Of a DNA stretch of 64,000 nt, positions 1-11,500 are shown piece by piece. The notes under the pieces were generated by a model, which did not search any database, had not been told where the DNA came from, and saw only the letters and a list, made by a program, of their open reading frames with translations. The DNA lies in the NCBI GenBank assembly GCA_013398015.1, contig VZRR01013559.1, forward strand, positions 62,001-126,000, read 5' to 3'. The position numbers and the translations under genes were made by a program. Position 1 is the first letter of the stretch, and each line of letters opens with the position of its first letter. The DNA comes from Oreocharis arfaki. Its lineage: Eukaryota > Chordata > Aves > Passeriformes > Paramythiidae.

Positions 1-146
1 TTTTTATGGTGGTGGTGGTGCTAATTTTGTGCTTGGTGGGGGGGTTTGGTGTGTTTTTGTTTGTTTGCTTGTTTTGGTTTTGTTTGGGTTTCTTTGTTTC
101 ATTTGCTGGTTTGGTTGGATTTTTGTTGTTGTTTTTGTTTGATTTT
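1..146 (+). repeat. G/T-rich low-complexity tract
   Basis: Runs of T broken by G (TTTGTTTG, GGTGGTGGTGG, TTTTGTTGTTG) with almost no A or C. It continues beyond the window start. Confidence 0.85.
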
Positions 147-3100
147 ACTCCTTGAGAATACCTCCATATCCAGAACCACATCTTTCAACTAGGATGGCAG
201 ATAGCGTTTAGGGAATGTAGGTCCATCTTCCAACACATGCTGCTGCTGACTCTGAGTTTGTCCCAGCCTGTAATGATCTCAAGATCAAATCATCTACAAG
301 TTCAAGAACAGTGACTTGCAGACCAGGCTTTCAGGCAGATTGGCTGGTGCTAACCTCATTTCATGTGGACCAGAAATACTGGTTTTTACCAGTTAGGAAA
401 GGATAGGTTGTTTTCCAAGCCTCAGTAAGTTTTCAAATTTTGTATGAATAGAAGAAAATGATAAAGGTTTCCTAAAAAGCATTTTACTACCATGGATGTT
501 TTTACTATGTACTGAAATAGCTAACATAAGCAATTGGGTTTGAATCACTGATGTACAGTTTCTTCTTTGTATGCCAGGAAAAAAACTAACAGTTTTCTGT
601 ACAGGAAAAGTTAAAAGATTAATGTTTTAATGGAATCATTTAACATAATTAAGCTTTAATGTAAGTCCTGCAAGAAAAATATAAATAATAGCATTTGGAG
701 GTAAAGCAGACTTTCTAAAGCAATGTGTTAGTTTAACATACAAGAATTTAAAAACAGAAAACAGGATATTGCAGAAAACATTTTGACTGATAAACTTCAT
801 GTATGATGATCACTAATGAATTATTTTGAAAGGGTAGTCACTGGTTCTCGCCAAATTCTGTTAAATATAATAAATAACTGCTTTCAAAACTCCTTAATAT
901 AAACATATTTAGATTACTATTAAGTTGTATTACTGTTTTCCAGAGCTAAACATCTAAGCATACATAATCCATGGAGACTACTAAATTTTCCAACAAGTAA
1001 GGATTACAGATGAAGCAATTGTTGAAAATCATAACATCGATGGGAACATCCCCCTTTATTTAATTAAGTTGTTGGTGATTAGATTTTTTTAAAAGTTTAC
1101 TATAAATACTAAAATGAAATACTTTAATAAATTAAAACCCAACAGATCCTTAATCAATATGCCAACCAGACTGTCAAAGAAATGTGTAAAATTGATTTGA
1201 AATAATTTGCTCTTCATCAAAGTATATTGGGTTTTGTACAACCTCAGTGCTATGTTTCATGAACTTAAAAAACTTTTTCTAATTATTTTCCCAATTTTGT
1301 CCAAAAAAATAGAGATGGAGACTCTACACTTAATTTTTTTCTCCTTTTTAAACATGAGTATTCCTTCCTAATCCCCTCAAGCTGTAGTGCTACAGCTTTG
1401 AGGTTATGCAGATAATTGCTAATGGATAAGAGTTTGGACATTCTGGAAAGCTTGTGCTAGGACAGATCATTTATATATCGTGATTCTCAACTCCCTCCAT
1501 CTTCTTTCCATAAAGTATTTAAAGGTCCCCTATTTACTGACCTGCCTTTAGCCAGTTCCAATGTTCATAGGATGACTGGCTTATAAACACCCTGGCACGA
1601 CTCAGCTCATTGTAAAGTTTGTATTTTTTTACAATACAATGTTTGTTTACAGTGTTTAAATTTACAATAAAGCACCCAATAAAGAGGTAGCTACTACCTT
1701 GAGGGCTTTAGCACCTGAGAACTGGGAAATTTTGCACGGAGCTGAGGCTTATATGTTGAGACATGACAATTTTATGCCAAGCTGAAAGATTAAAATACTT
1801 AGAATAATATTTGAATTTTAAAAGATATTCATTTTACCATATTATGTTTGAATTAAATCATAAAGCTACCAAGTTTTAGCATCAAATGCATGAGATTCTA
1901 CAGTGATATTCAGCAGAATTTCTGCAGAAATGCTGGCATTTAGTCTGCCAATAGATGCTTGAAGAGTGTAAGAAAAGCTGTATTTTTTTTTTTAAGATAT
2001 TCTGAGAAATTTAGAAATTAAATCTAGCCAGAAAAGTCTTTGCTGTAAGCTCCTTCATTCTCCTGGGACAAATAAGGAACTGCAAGGTGCTGCTCGAAGC
2101 TCATTAAATGTAACAGATGTTATTAAAACCAACTAATAAAAATTTTTGGTAAGAAAATCACTCTGACATTTAGTTATGAACTTTCCCATGATAATGTACT
2201 CTACAAGTGGACTGAGTGTTTTATGAGGGATGTTACTTTGCATTTATGGAAACTCCTTCTGAAAAGCAAGTGAAATTGCACATCTCTGTGATGCTGTTTA
2301 AATATAACGTGTTTCATAATGCATGATAAAATTCAGTGTTTAATAACCTCAAGAACACTGTCTCAATAGAAATTCAGATTCATTATTAATTATTGTGAGA
2401 CTATAGTTTCATCTTTGGGCCTTCCTGTATTTCCAGTGTATTTCAGCTATTAATCATTTAGTTTCTCTAACGATTTTCAGAGTAATGCTAATTTTGCAAC
2501 CCAAAAGGCAGATAAATTTATTTGCATAGGCCTCACTTTCATCAAACACAATTTACAGTAAATATGGTAGGGACAACACTGTACCATATTCCTAAGTGAT
2601 GAGCTGCGGAGTAATAGGATAAAACAGTTTCTATTTTAGTCAAAAAATACACTGAAGAAATGGTTAGAAGTAAAGTGTGTCTCCAGTGAGAAGGCAGTAC
2701 TAGTTCCAGAAACGCCAGTGATGTATTCAGAAGTGGATGTCTGCTACAGGATCTTTAAAACGTTATTGAAGTGAAAAGAAGTTATAGGAGGTGATGTTAT
2801 TATGGGGTGCTGTCTTCTCAAGATAATAAAAATAGCCATTAATATGAGCAAATAATATTTCAGAATGGTTTTTTATTTTATTTTTTGTGCAGTCATGGAA
2901 AACAAATGTGGAATAGGTAGTCACAGGCTAAATGGCTTTGAAAAAAGAATTTGACACAGGCAAATTTTGACGTGAAGTATGCAGAGTGTAGCTAACAGAA
3001 CTAACAGTTCGGGACAGCAAATTTACTACTTTAAGATCTGAATCTCAAGGACTTTTTCAATCCCTATGAGCAAAACTGTACCCCAATTCAAAAAGAAAGA

Positions 3101-3264
3101 AATGCAAAACCCTTTTGCACAGTTACAAGTAGTTAAATCAACATCACCAGAAGGACTGTTGCATTATACAACTGGTCTGCAAAATACAACAAAAAATAAA
3201 CTTAGATGTGGAAATCCATTCCCAGTTCACGTTTTTCTTCTTACTATCACGTGTAAGCTCTCAA

Positions 3265-3330
3265 AACGTTGGGTTTGGGTTTTTGTTTTTGTTTTTGTTG
3301 GTTGGTTTTATTTTTGCTTTTTCTTTTTCA
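3265..3330 (+). repeat. G/T-rich low-complexity tract
   Basis: GTTTTTG units, then GTTGGTTGG. It explains the hydrophobic short open frames seen here. Confidence 0.8.
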
Positions 3331-4605
3331 GATACTCAGAATATAGAATTCAACTTACTCAGTAGCAGCTACTTGCTATTGCAACCCAAGAAACACAAGC
3401 ATTGAACAAATAATTCAGTAATTTTCCATCATACCTTTTAAGCCAAATTAAACTAGGGGTTTTCTAAGAACTTTGATATCAATGTTCAGAAATTAGCAAT
3501 TAATAAATTTATATATTCATAAACCAATACAAATAATTAAATTATTGTCCTCAGATTTGTCCCTGTAAAAATATTTTAATTAATTTAAAATAAATCGTTT
3601 GGGTGTTAAGAGCACTTATTTGCTAAAATTAAGTAAATAATGGCAATTGATTATATGGATTAAAACCCCCTTAAAATATAAAATTACAATGGATTCTTTG
3701 TATCAAATGTGTTCAATACTGTCTTTATCCAACAGATTTTTATGCAAAGTCAAGTAATGTTATTAAGACATAAAGGCTGCTAGTTTCTCTGATCTAGTCA
3801 TTGATAATTTATCAAATCTGTAATGTTGTTTTGTGTCTGGTGATCAGGATTGATGTGATAACTTAACCCTCTAAAAGGTATAGCCAAAATACTTGTTAGC
3901 CACAAGCTCCCATTATGCAGTAAGAAAAAATGAGCACGCACAACAAAAATGAGATGGCAAAGGTAGATGAGATTAATTAATCTGTACAGGGTTCTATTCT
4001 TTCCACTAGTCCAGACAGTATTGAAGAGCTGTATACTAAGAGTAGCTATCTAGTCCAGAATTTTCTTTCAAGTTTATCTAATTTCTAACACTTTCAATAT
4101 ATTACATTTTATTATAGTATTCCATAAAGCACGTTTAAATTTACTGAAAAGTGGACTATGTCCTGTCATGAAAATTTTGTACACAAATCCAATTTAAAAT
4201 ATATAAATTTCTAAATTAATCAGTGCCTTATTTATTTCACACAAGTTGTATTTTCTCTTTGCTGAAATCCAAGACTTTTATTCTTTTATTCCCTTAATTG
4301 CTTGTGAATACAATTAAAGCTATGAAGGTAGTTCTTGTTTTTTAAATGAAGCGGTTTTTTTTTTCTTTTAAAAAAATCAATTTGCAGTTTTTAGTCCCTG
4401 ATATTAAAGCCTATAAAGATGCTCCTAAGGATTTGGAGTAAACTTGGTAATGAACAATTTTCTTTGACAGTACTTGAATTTTACACTTACATTAATTATC
4501 AAATTCCATACATTAAAATTGCAAATTTAAGTAGATATATCTTGACCTGGAAGAACCAATATGATAGCAAATTTTCAAGGAAAATTTTTGAAATTCTGTA
4601 CTTAC

Positions 4606-4709
4606 ACATACAACACTGTTCTGGTATCACCAACTTTCCCAGCATCTCCAACAGTAAGAGTATCATAGCCTCTTTCCAGTTCAAACTCTTCAAAAGCAAG
4701 CTTTATGAC
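4606..4709 (-). CDS. CSMD1: CSMD1 internal exon, middle part of the same CUB domain
   Basis: This 104-base exon is separated from the previous one by a 32.6-kb intron. It begins after an AATAG acceptor with a weak pyrimidine tract and ends at a consensus GTAAGT donor. It starts in phase 0, as the previous exon requires. It reads VIKLAFEEFELERGYDTLTV, then GDAGKVGDTRTVLY, plus two bases of the next codon. The FEEFELERGYDTLTVGD segment is the conserved CUB core, whose acidic and YD residues in other CUB domains contribute to the calcium-binding site. The next exon, carrying the end of this CUB, is not found between position 1 and 4605, so it lies beyond the window. The phase fit across such a long intron strongly supports assignment to the same transcript. 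Confidence 0.9.
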
Positions 4710-5954
4710 CTATTAAAATTAAATAACTCAGTTACTTCAAACCATACCCACATGTTATCTAACCTGCTCCATTCTTGAATTACTTGCCTACCATAAATCA
4801 AGTCATGAGGCAATAATTACTCCAGTTAGTCTTCTTTTGTTTTTGAAAGATAATCAGAAAGTGTGCAAGTGTAGAAACTTCTGAGTTTTCTAATACTTGG
4901 GAGCAAGTCACCGCCATAACGTGTTAGAGGTACCATATACTAAAGATGCCAGTCACCACTAACTGGTGATAATTGCTCATTATTGAAGTGAGAAATCTTT
5001 TTTCTTTTTTAAAACTGTACTGGCTACACAAAAATTGTACAGCTAGTACTGGAAGCATATTAAAACGTTCTTTTCTGTTGAATTACACAATATCAAGGTA
5101 GCATATTTGAACTACCAGTTCATAAAAAGATGGAGGAGACTGGTGGACAGAAATTCAAAAGTACAAATTTCCTTGCATAAATTACTAACATTAGGCAGTG
5201 ATTTTGCACAATGTCTAGTCATGAATTGCCAAGAAAATTATAAATTTATCTCCAAAATTATTTGAAGAGGTATTTATGAAACTGTAATTTTTAAAGATAA
5301 AATAAAGTATGAAAACGGACTTAGCTTTGTATAAAAGAACACTTCTAAGACAAGCAATTTTAGAGTTCAGTATTGGTGAGTAGCTGCAGCTGATATACAC
5401 GTATACATATATCAGGACATTGTACCTTTTTGTAATTTGATACAAAGGTTTCTGCAAATGACATAAAAGTGCAGATAGTCAGTGATTTTCCACCAAATTA
5501 TTCATTTTATCTCTATACTAACTTTTGTAGATATTCCTGGGTATATTTTCAGACAACCTCAGCCACTGCATGTAATGCAGTTAATTTTTCTTTTGTTTTG
5601 CGCATAAAAACAACATTTGGGTCAGATTTGAGCTTTCAGCACAAGTCTTATTATGCTGCTTTTTTGGCAGCAACACATGAAAAAACTGCCTTTTCCATCC
5701 ACTTAAGTTCATTGCATTGTGATCATCACGGCAGAATTCATCTCACTCAAATTTTAGCCCTGTAAAAAAGCAGCATCCAAGCTAAGTTACTTGTTTAAAT
5801 TTTCTCAGAATTAAAAAAGAAAGCCAGACCACCTCCTTTCTGTGTTGGAATTGGAAAATCCTAGTACAATGAACTTTAGAGAGGAACTTACACTACTTGA
5901 ATAGGTGATCTTTACACTGTACTATGTTGCTTCTGTTTGTAAGCCAAAGAAAAG

Positions 5955-6115
5955 CCTACAGGCAGATGAAATCCACAGCCTTTCCCTCATCCACTAGGTG
6001 GGTCACCTAAAAGGAGATCAGGTTTGATCTGCTTTTCCTAAAGCCCTGCTGGTTGGGTCTCATGCCTCGGTTGTCCACTGTTTCAATAATCGCAAGAATT
6101 TCAGGCAGTATGCTG
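5955..6115 (-). mobile_element. CR1 LINE fragment (reverse transcriptase region)
   Basis: The minus-strand reading contains a QQGFRKS segment followed by VTHLVDEGKAVDFICL, with a stop between them. This matches the stretch just before and into RT motif A of avian CR1. The same region also occurs in the longer CR1 at 6.8-8.2 kb, so this is a separate, short insertion. Ends are approximate. Confidence 0.75.
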
Positions 6116-6380
6116 CAGATAAAATATACATTTTCATCTGCTCCTGATGTACCTCCTAGTATTCCTAGATAACATCAGTGGTTAATATGCAAAATTTCAT
6201 TATTAAATCAAGACTAATAAAGGTAAAATGAAGAAAAAAAATATGCATAAGCACAAAAGGAGAGTTGTTCCTGGGAAGAAAAATAACTGTAAGACTTTTA
6301 ATGCAACTATTATTTCATAAGGAGGAGGAAAACTGATAGAATATTTCATCAAAATATATGGTAATGTATTATTTAAAAAA

Positions 6381-6421
6381 TACATTTGGTTAGACTCCAA
6401 ATAATACATTTGGTTAGACTC
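6381..6421 (+). repeat. Short tandem duplication
   Basis: The 17-mer TACATTTGGTTAGACTC occurs at 6381-6397 and again at 6405-6421, a 24-base period. Confidence 0.9.
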
Positions 6422-6835
6422 ATAAATTCTTTTACACTACAATTTAAAAACAAATATGAATGTTCACCTCTTTAATAATAAAATAAGCTAGGGAAAAAAA
6501 TTAATTGGATATAAACCATAAATGAAAGTTTTAAGCTTCTGGCTAAGCATATAGGGAATGTCACAAGAAACATTCCTTTACGGGAGATACATTGTGAAGA
6601 TATATTACACACTATTAAACAAAATCTTGTTATCTTAGTTTCCATGATAATTGCTATTCTATGGTAACACATAAAATCTTTTGCAAAGACCTTCAAAAGG
6701 TTGAGAGTTAAGAGGTCTAACTTCAATTCCTTCAATCTGACTCATAAAAACTAAATTTTACCATGTAAACAGTAAGCACCCAGTCTAACCATTGCTCTTT
6801 TCACAGTCAGTGGACAGAAAATGGCACTTTTCTGT

Positions 6836-8205
6836 CATAAAATCTCCTGAGTTGCAAAGAACCCACAAGGATCATTAAGTCCAGTTCCTGGCCCTGCACA
6901 AGACAGCCCCAAGAGTCACACAAAGTGCCTGATACCGTTGTACAAATGCTTCTTGAACTCTGTCAAGCTTCGTGCTGTGACCACTTCCCTGGGGAGCCTC
7001 TTCCAGTGCCCAAACACCCTCTGGGTAAAAAACCTTTTTTTAATATCCAACCTAAACCTCCCCTGACACAACTTCAGGCCATTCCCTCGGGTCCTGTCAC
7101 TGGTCACCACAGAGGAGATCAGTCCCTGCCCCTCCTCTTCCCCTCACAAGGAAGTTTGAACTGCAATGAGGTCTCCCCTCAGTCTCCTCCAGGCTGAACA
7201 GACCAAGCGACCTCAGCTGCTCCTCATATACCTTCCCCTCAAGGCCCTTCACCATCTTTGTTGCCCACCTTTGGATGCTCTCTAATAGTTTAATGTCCTT
7301 TCTATATTGCAGTGACCAAAACTGCCCCCAGCACCTGAGGTGAGGCTGCCCCAGTGCAGAGCAGAGCGAGACAATAACCCCCTTGCCCAGTTGGCAATGC
7401 TGTGCCTGATGTCCCCCAGTACAAGCATGGCCCTCCTGGCTGGCAGGGCACTGCTGACTCATGTTCCACTTGTCATTGATCAGGACCCCTGGGTCCCTTT
7501 CCACAACTCTGTTTCCAGTTTCTCATCTATACATACAATCAGGATTGCTCCAACCCAGGCGTAGAATCCAGCAAGTGCCGTTCCTATGGAAAGTTGAACT
7601 TCCTATGGTTGGGGACTGCCCAGTCCTCTAATTTGTTGAGGTCTCTCTGCAGGGCCTCTGAGCCTTTGAGGAAGTGAACAGCTCCTCCCAGTTTTGTATA
7701 ATCTGTGAACTTGCTCAATATCCCTTCCAGTCCTGCGTCCAAGTATTTATGACAATGTGGGAGAGAACCGGGCTAAGAATGGAGCTCTGTGGAACCCCAC
7801 TACTGATAGGTCCCCAGTCTGATGTCACCCCAGTCACTGTCACCCTTCGTGCCCCACCCACGAGCCAGTTGCTCACCCATCACATGATGTGTTTATCCAG
7901 CTGTGTGCTGGATATTTTGTCCATAAGAATCCTGTGAGAGACACTATCAAAAGATTTACTGAAATCCAAAAAGATCACATCTACTGGCTTCCCTTGATCA
8001 ACTAGGTGGGTCACCCTATAGTGAAGGGAAATTAAGTATGTCAAGTAGGACATTACCCTCATGAAGGACTGCTGGCTGTGACCAATGACTGTGTTGTTCT
8101 TCAGGTGTTTTTCAATAATTCCCAGAATAATCTTCTCCAAAATTTTACCAAACGCTGAAGTGAGACTGACCCAAGTCATATCACCTGTCTCGAGGTGAAG
8201 CAAAC
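6836..8205 (-). mobile_element. CR1 LINE, 5'-truncated, with ORF2 reverse transcriptase remains
   Basis: This is a 1.4-kb copy in minus orientation. At its upstream end (7880-8203) is an open stretch with FGKILEKIILGIIEKHL, VTHLVDQGKPVDVIFLDFSK and SFDSVSHRIL, the fingers and motif A part of a CR1 RT. The following palm and thumb regions are present but frameshifted. The C-terminal part is again readable at 7097-7504 and 6916-7110 (CQGRFRLDIKKRFFTQRV, ending in the conserved HWKRLPREVV). The 3' end is typical of CR1: a GGACTTAATGATCCTTGTGG-like segment near 6860-6890 on the minus strand. The protein is broken by several shifts and cannot be active. It is closely similar to the CR1 at 30.98-31.44 kb. 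Confidence 0.93.
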
Positions 8206-9315
8206 TTCCATTTAAAATTACTGCTTCTAATGAGTATACAGGAGTTTTGATGACTATGAGAGACTAATATTTACACATACAGATTTGGTTAAAATTAGTT
8301 TTTCTGTAGATAGAGCTTTGAATCATCACAAGAATTTTTAAGATTTGTCAGATGGCAGGGGTTTGTTTGTTGGCTTATTTTTGAGGAAGAATGTAAGACA
8401 GTTTTGTATGGATATAGACATGAATACAGCATAGGAAAAACTTATGAGCATTTAATAATATCTCAATATACCACAATATACCACATATGTGATTAAACAA
8501 TATTGATTTATACACAGAGGAAGGGAAAAAACAGCTTTGAGGTGCTTATCCATATTCAAATTTGTTTTGCAATTAAAAATTCCAGTAGTACTACTTTGAT
8601 CATCACCATTTACGTGTTTAATATGAACTGATTAAATTAAGAAAATAATTAATTTTCATTTAAAAAAACTGGAAACACAAAAAATTGCTTCCAAACATAT
8701 CATATTTATTTCTGGATGATCAGTTACACTTTTCTTACAGAAGAATGATCCTATTTGCTTTCTGAAAGGTATGAGACAAAATTCCCTTACAAGCAATTCA
8801 GAATGATTACTTCTTAGATAAATAGACTGTGAAAACAAGAAAAAGTTTAAAAATATGAGACATCTAAGGAGGTACCCATATGAAAGGTCTGCAAGTGAAT
8901 TTCCTGTCATAATTACTTTTTCATTTGAAACATTTTCCTTTATCCCAGATATTCCCATACTCTATATTTCTGCTGCCATAACTGCCATTGCAAGCAATGG
9001 ATAAAGTCAATACCAGAGCTGTAGGAAATGCCTGTATGGACCTTCTGCCTGGAAGAAGCAACAGGGCACATAGCAATGCTACATCTCTAAAACATCTACT
9101 AATAAGACCTATTTTGTTATCACTTATATATGTATTATAAATGTATGCATTAAGTAGAGTAAACAGAAAGTAAAATTAAGAGCAGTGAATTTTGTTTTAA
9201 GATGCAAGAAGCAATGAGAAGTCCACGTAAGATATCTGTGATGCTTACAAGCAGATCAAGCAAACAACTTCAAAACAGCATAAATGTACTAGTAGAAATG
9301 TGTTTTATCTCCTGC

Positions 9316-9440
9316 CACCCCCAAAAAAACCCCAGACCAACCCAAGCAAGCAAAAAAAAAAAAAAGAAACAAAACCAACCAAAACCCACCAAGAAAACAA
9401 AAAACCAAAACCAAAACAAAAACCACAAACAAATGAACAA
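9316..9440 (+). repeat. A/C-rich low-complexity tract
   Basis: Poly-A runs broken by CC and C (AACCAAAACC, CAAAACAAAAACC). It is the strand complement of the G/T-rich tracts elsewhere in the window. Confidence 0.85.
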
Positions 9441-10728
9441 AAAATCTCAGGGCCTGCTTGAAGGAACATCTCTCAAAGATAAGAAAATGCAGTGAGAATT
9501 TCTTGCCTGAGTAAAATTACAGTATCATACATTAAGATCAGGGAAATAGTCCCGAGCACCCAGGATTGGAAATTTCAAAATAATAAAGAGAAAATGTGTT
9601 AGTTCTAAAGGCTTTTTATAAAAGCTGTTTGCAGCTGTCATAGATTATTCCATTTCTTCTGTCATTTCTTTCATAGACATCTCATGCTTAAAGGGATTTG
9701 AAAGTGAAAGAAATCATTGCTGTAGACACAAACACAGTAGTATTGCTGTAGTCTTTCAGATTGCTAACTATTTAAAAAAATTTTTAGAAGAATGGAGCCA
9801 GATTCCTAAAGCAGAGCTTTAAACCAAGGTTTAGAGCATCTATTTCACTTAAAGAACAACATAATATAGAAGCAATGTCAAAAGATGGTACTAGTATTAG
9901 AGAACACATAGAAGAATCCAGTATTCCTTAAAACTTCCAGAATTCTGCTCTTTCCCTGGCCCACCCCACCGATAATGATATCTTCTGAAGTTTTAAGAGC
10001 CACTGCAATTATGGCAAAAAGCCAGAGGAAGAGGAAACATAAAAAAATGACTAAAAATAGTAATAAAACTAGATAACTCTAATGCACAAATTTTATGGGT
10101 GATTAATTGTGAAAGATGGCATAACTTTTTTTTTCATACTCCTTTATAAATTAAGTTTTTTTTTTTTCCTCAAAGCCCATAAAAAAGGTAAACCATTTAT
10201 CACAGCAGTATTATTCATAATTTGGCATAGGTACAGCTGCAATTAATAAGATGCAAAATTAATAACCCATAACTACCAGGTTGAAATAGGCTCCAACCAG
10301 ACAAAATAAACCTCATGCCAAATACAAGTGCCTGTCCTGTAAAATTTTAATTCCTCCAGTTTTTGTTGAATGAATGCAAATTTATTGAAAACACTTGGAT
10401 TATTCTGTTCATTATTTTAAAGAAATGTTGAAGGCTTTTGGTACTACCATTATCCGACAATTGCAGTTACTTAAAAAGCAATTATAAATGGAAATTTGCT
10501 TCTTTTTCAATAGTGACATTATAATTTATATTCCTCAATTTCAGGAAATTATTTTTCCTTTAGCCTCCACTAACGACTTGAAAATTAACCTAATAACCAC
10601 ACCTGGTAGAAATTAAATAAAGATATGAAGGAAATAACAGTAGTAATATATCATATAATAGTAATAATGTAAAACCTAAAGTGCTGATGCCGTTTTAAAA
10701 AGAAAGGAGAAAAAAACAGTAAAATCAC

Positions 10729-10729
10729 A

Positions 10730-10754
<25 letters not shown>
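10729..10754 (+). repeat. (AAT)n microsatellite
   Basis: About eight perfect AAT units followed by a short A-run. Confidence 0.9.
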
Positions 10755-10761
<7 letters not shown>

Positions 10762-11329
10762 TCCAACAGTTTGTTTTGCAATGACTATCACCACGTGACT
10801 GCCCCATGCCTGGAATATTTCTCAGGTAAGTAAGCACAGATTGTCTTTTTCCCCACCACTTTTCTTTCTTTGGATTGCCAATGATAACATAGATAACTTC
10901 AAATGTACTTGCCATATCCAACATAGCCCTTCCTCAGCAAGTTAATTAAGGCCAAATAATCTGAGACCTTGAGAAGAAAACCATAAGAACAATCTTAAGA
11001 AAAATCAGTTCATTTTGTTTATGTAATAAAAGTTAAGAAGTTATTTGAGACTAATCTTATACTATTCCAATAAGGAAGAACTTTCTGATGAAGTATATAG
11101 AGAAAAAGAATTGACATACAGTGGCTGGAAGCTAAAACTGTAAAAACCAGAGACTTAATTGCAAAAACGAGAGTAATTCTTGATACTATGAAGTGCCATT
11201 TTTAGTGGTAGCTGTTGATTATGCAAAATAGATCTATAACTAATCATGAACTTAAGGAATTTAAATATATCCACAGTAAGGGAATGAGCGCATTATTAAG
11301 CACAGTTTTGTTTCTTCTGTAGAGGGAGA

Positions 11330-11500
11330 CATAAAAAAAAAAAAAAAAACCACCCATAATGATTATTTCATAAATAAAAAAGCTGCAACAACCTGNNNNN
11401 NNNNNNNNNNNTTTTTTTTTTGAAAAGGGAAAAAAAAAAAAAAAAAAAAAAAAATCCCATAATGATGATTTCAAAGTTAACAAAGCTGCCACAATCTGCT
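11330..11500 (+). repeat. Duplicated block around an assembly gap
   Basis: A poly-A run, then a CCATAATGATTATTTCATAA block and a GCAACAACCTG block, are followed by 16 Ns (11396-11411), a T-run and a second poly-A run. CCATAATGATGATTTCAAAG and GCCACAATCTG come next. The two halves are clearly related but not identical. The region is probably mis-resolved in the assembly. Confidence 0.75.
11396..11411. other. Assembly gap (16 N)
   Basis: Sixteen unknown bases between two homopolymer-rich copies of the same block. Confidence 0.99.

Larger units (their letters stand above)
1..4605 (-). other. CSMD1: CSMD1 intron, partial (downstream of the last exon in the window)
   Basis: AT-rich intronic sequence after the donor at 4604-4605. 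I see no exon, RNA gene or clear transposon in it. It holds a G/T-rich tract at 1-146 and another at 3265-3330. Short open frames around 3066-3405 run through the second tract and are low complexity, so they are not called as genes. Confidence 0.75.

Noticed and set aside
160..420. Slightly richer, exon-like sequence near the window start
   Set aside because: Neither strand encodes the CUB residues expected in the next CSMD1 exon, and no splice-flanked frame was found.
4419..4778. 119-codon plus-strand frame
   Set aside because: It is the antisense shadow of the CSMD1 exon at 4606-4709 and its flanks.
5469..5765. 98-codon plus-strand frame
   Set aside because: No family resemblance and no splice context; consistent with chance.
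7097..7564. Several overlapping frames on both strands
   Set aside because: All are parts or shadows of the CR1 copy and not host genes.
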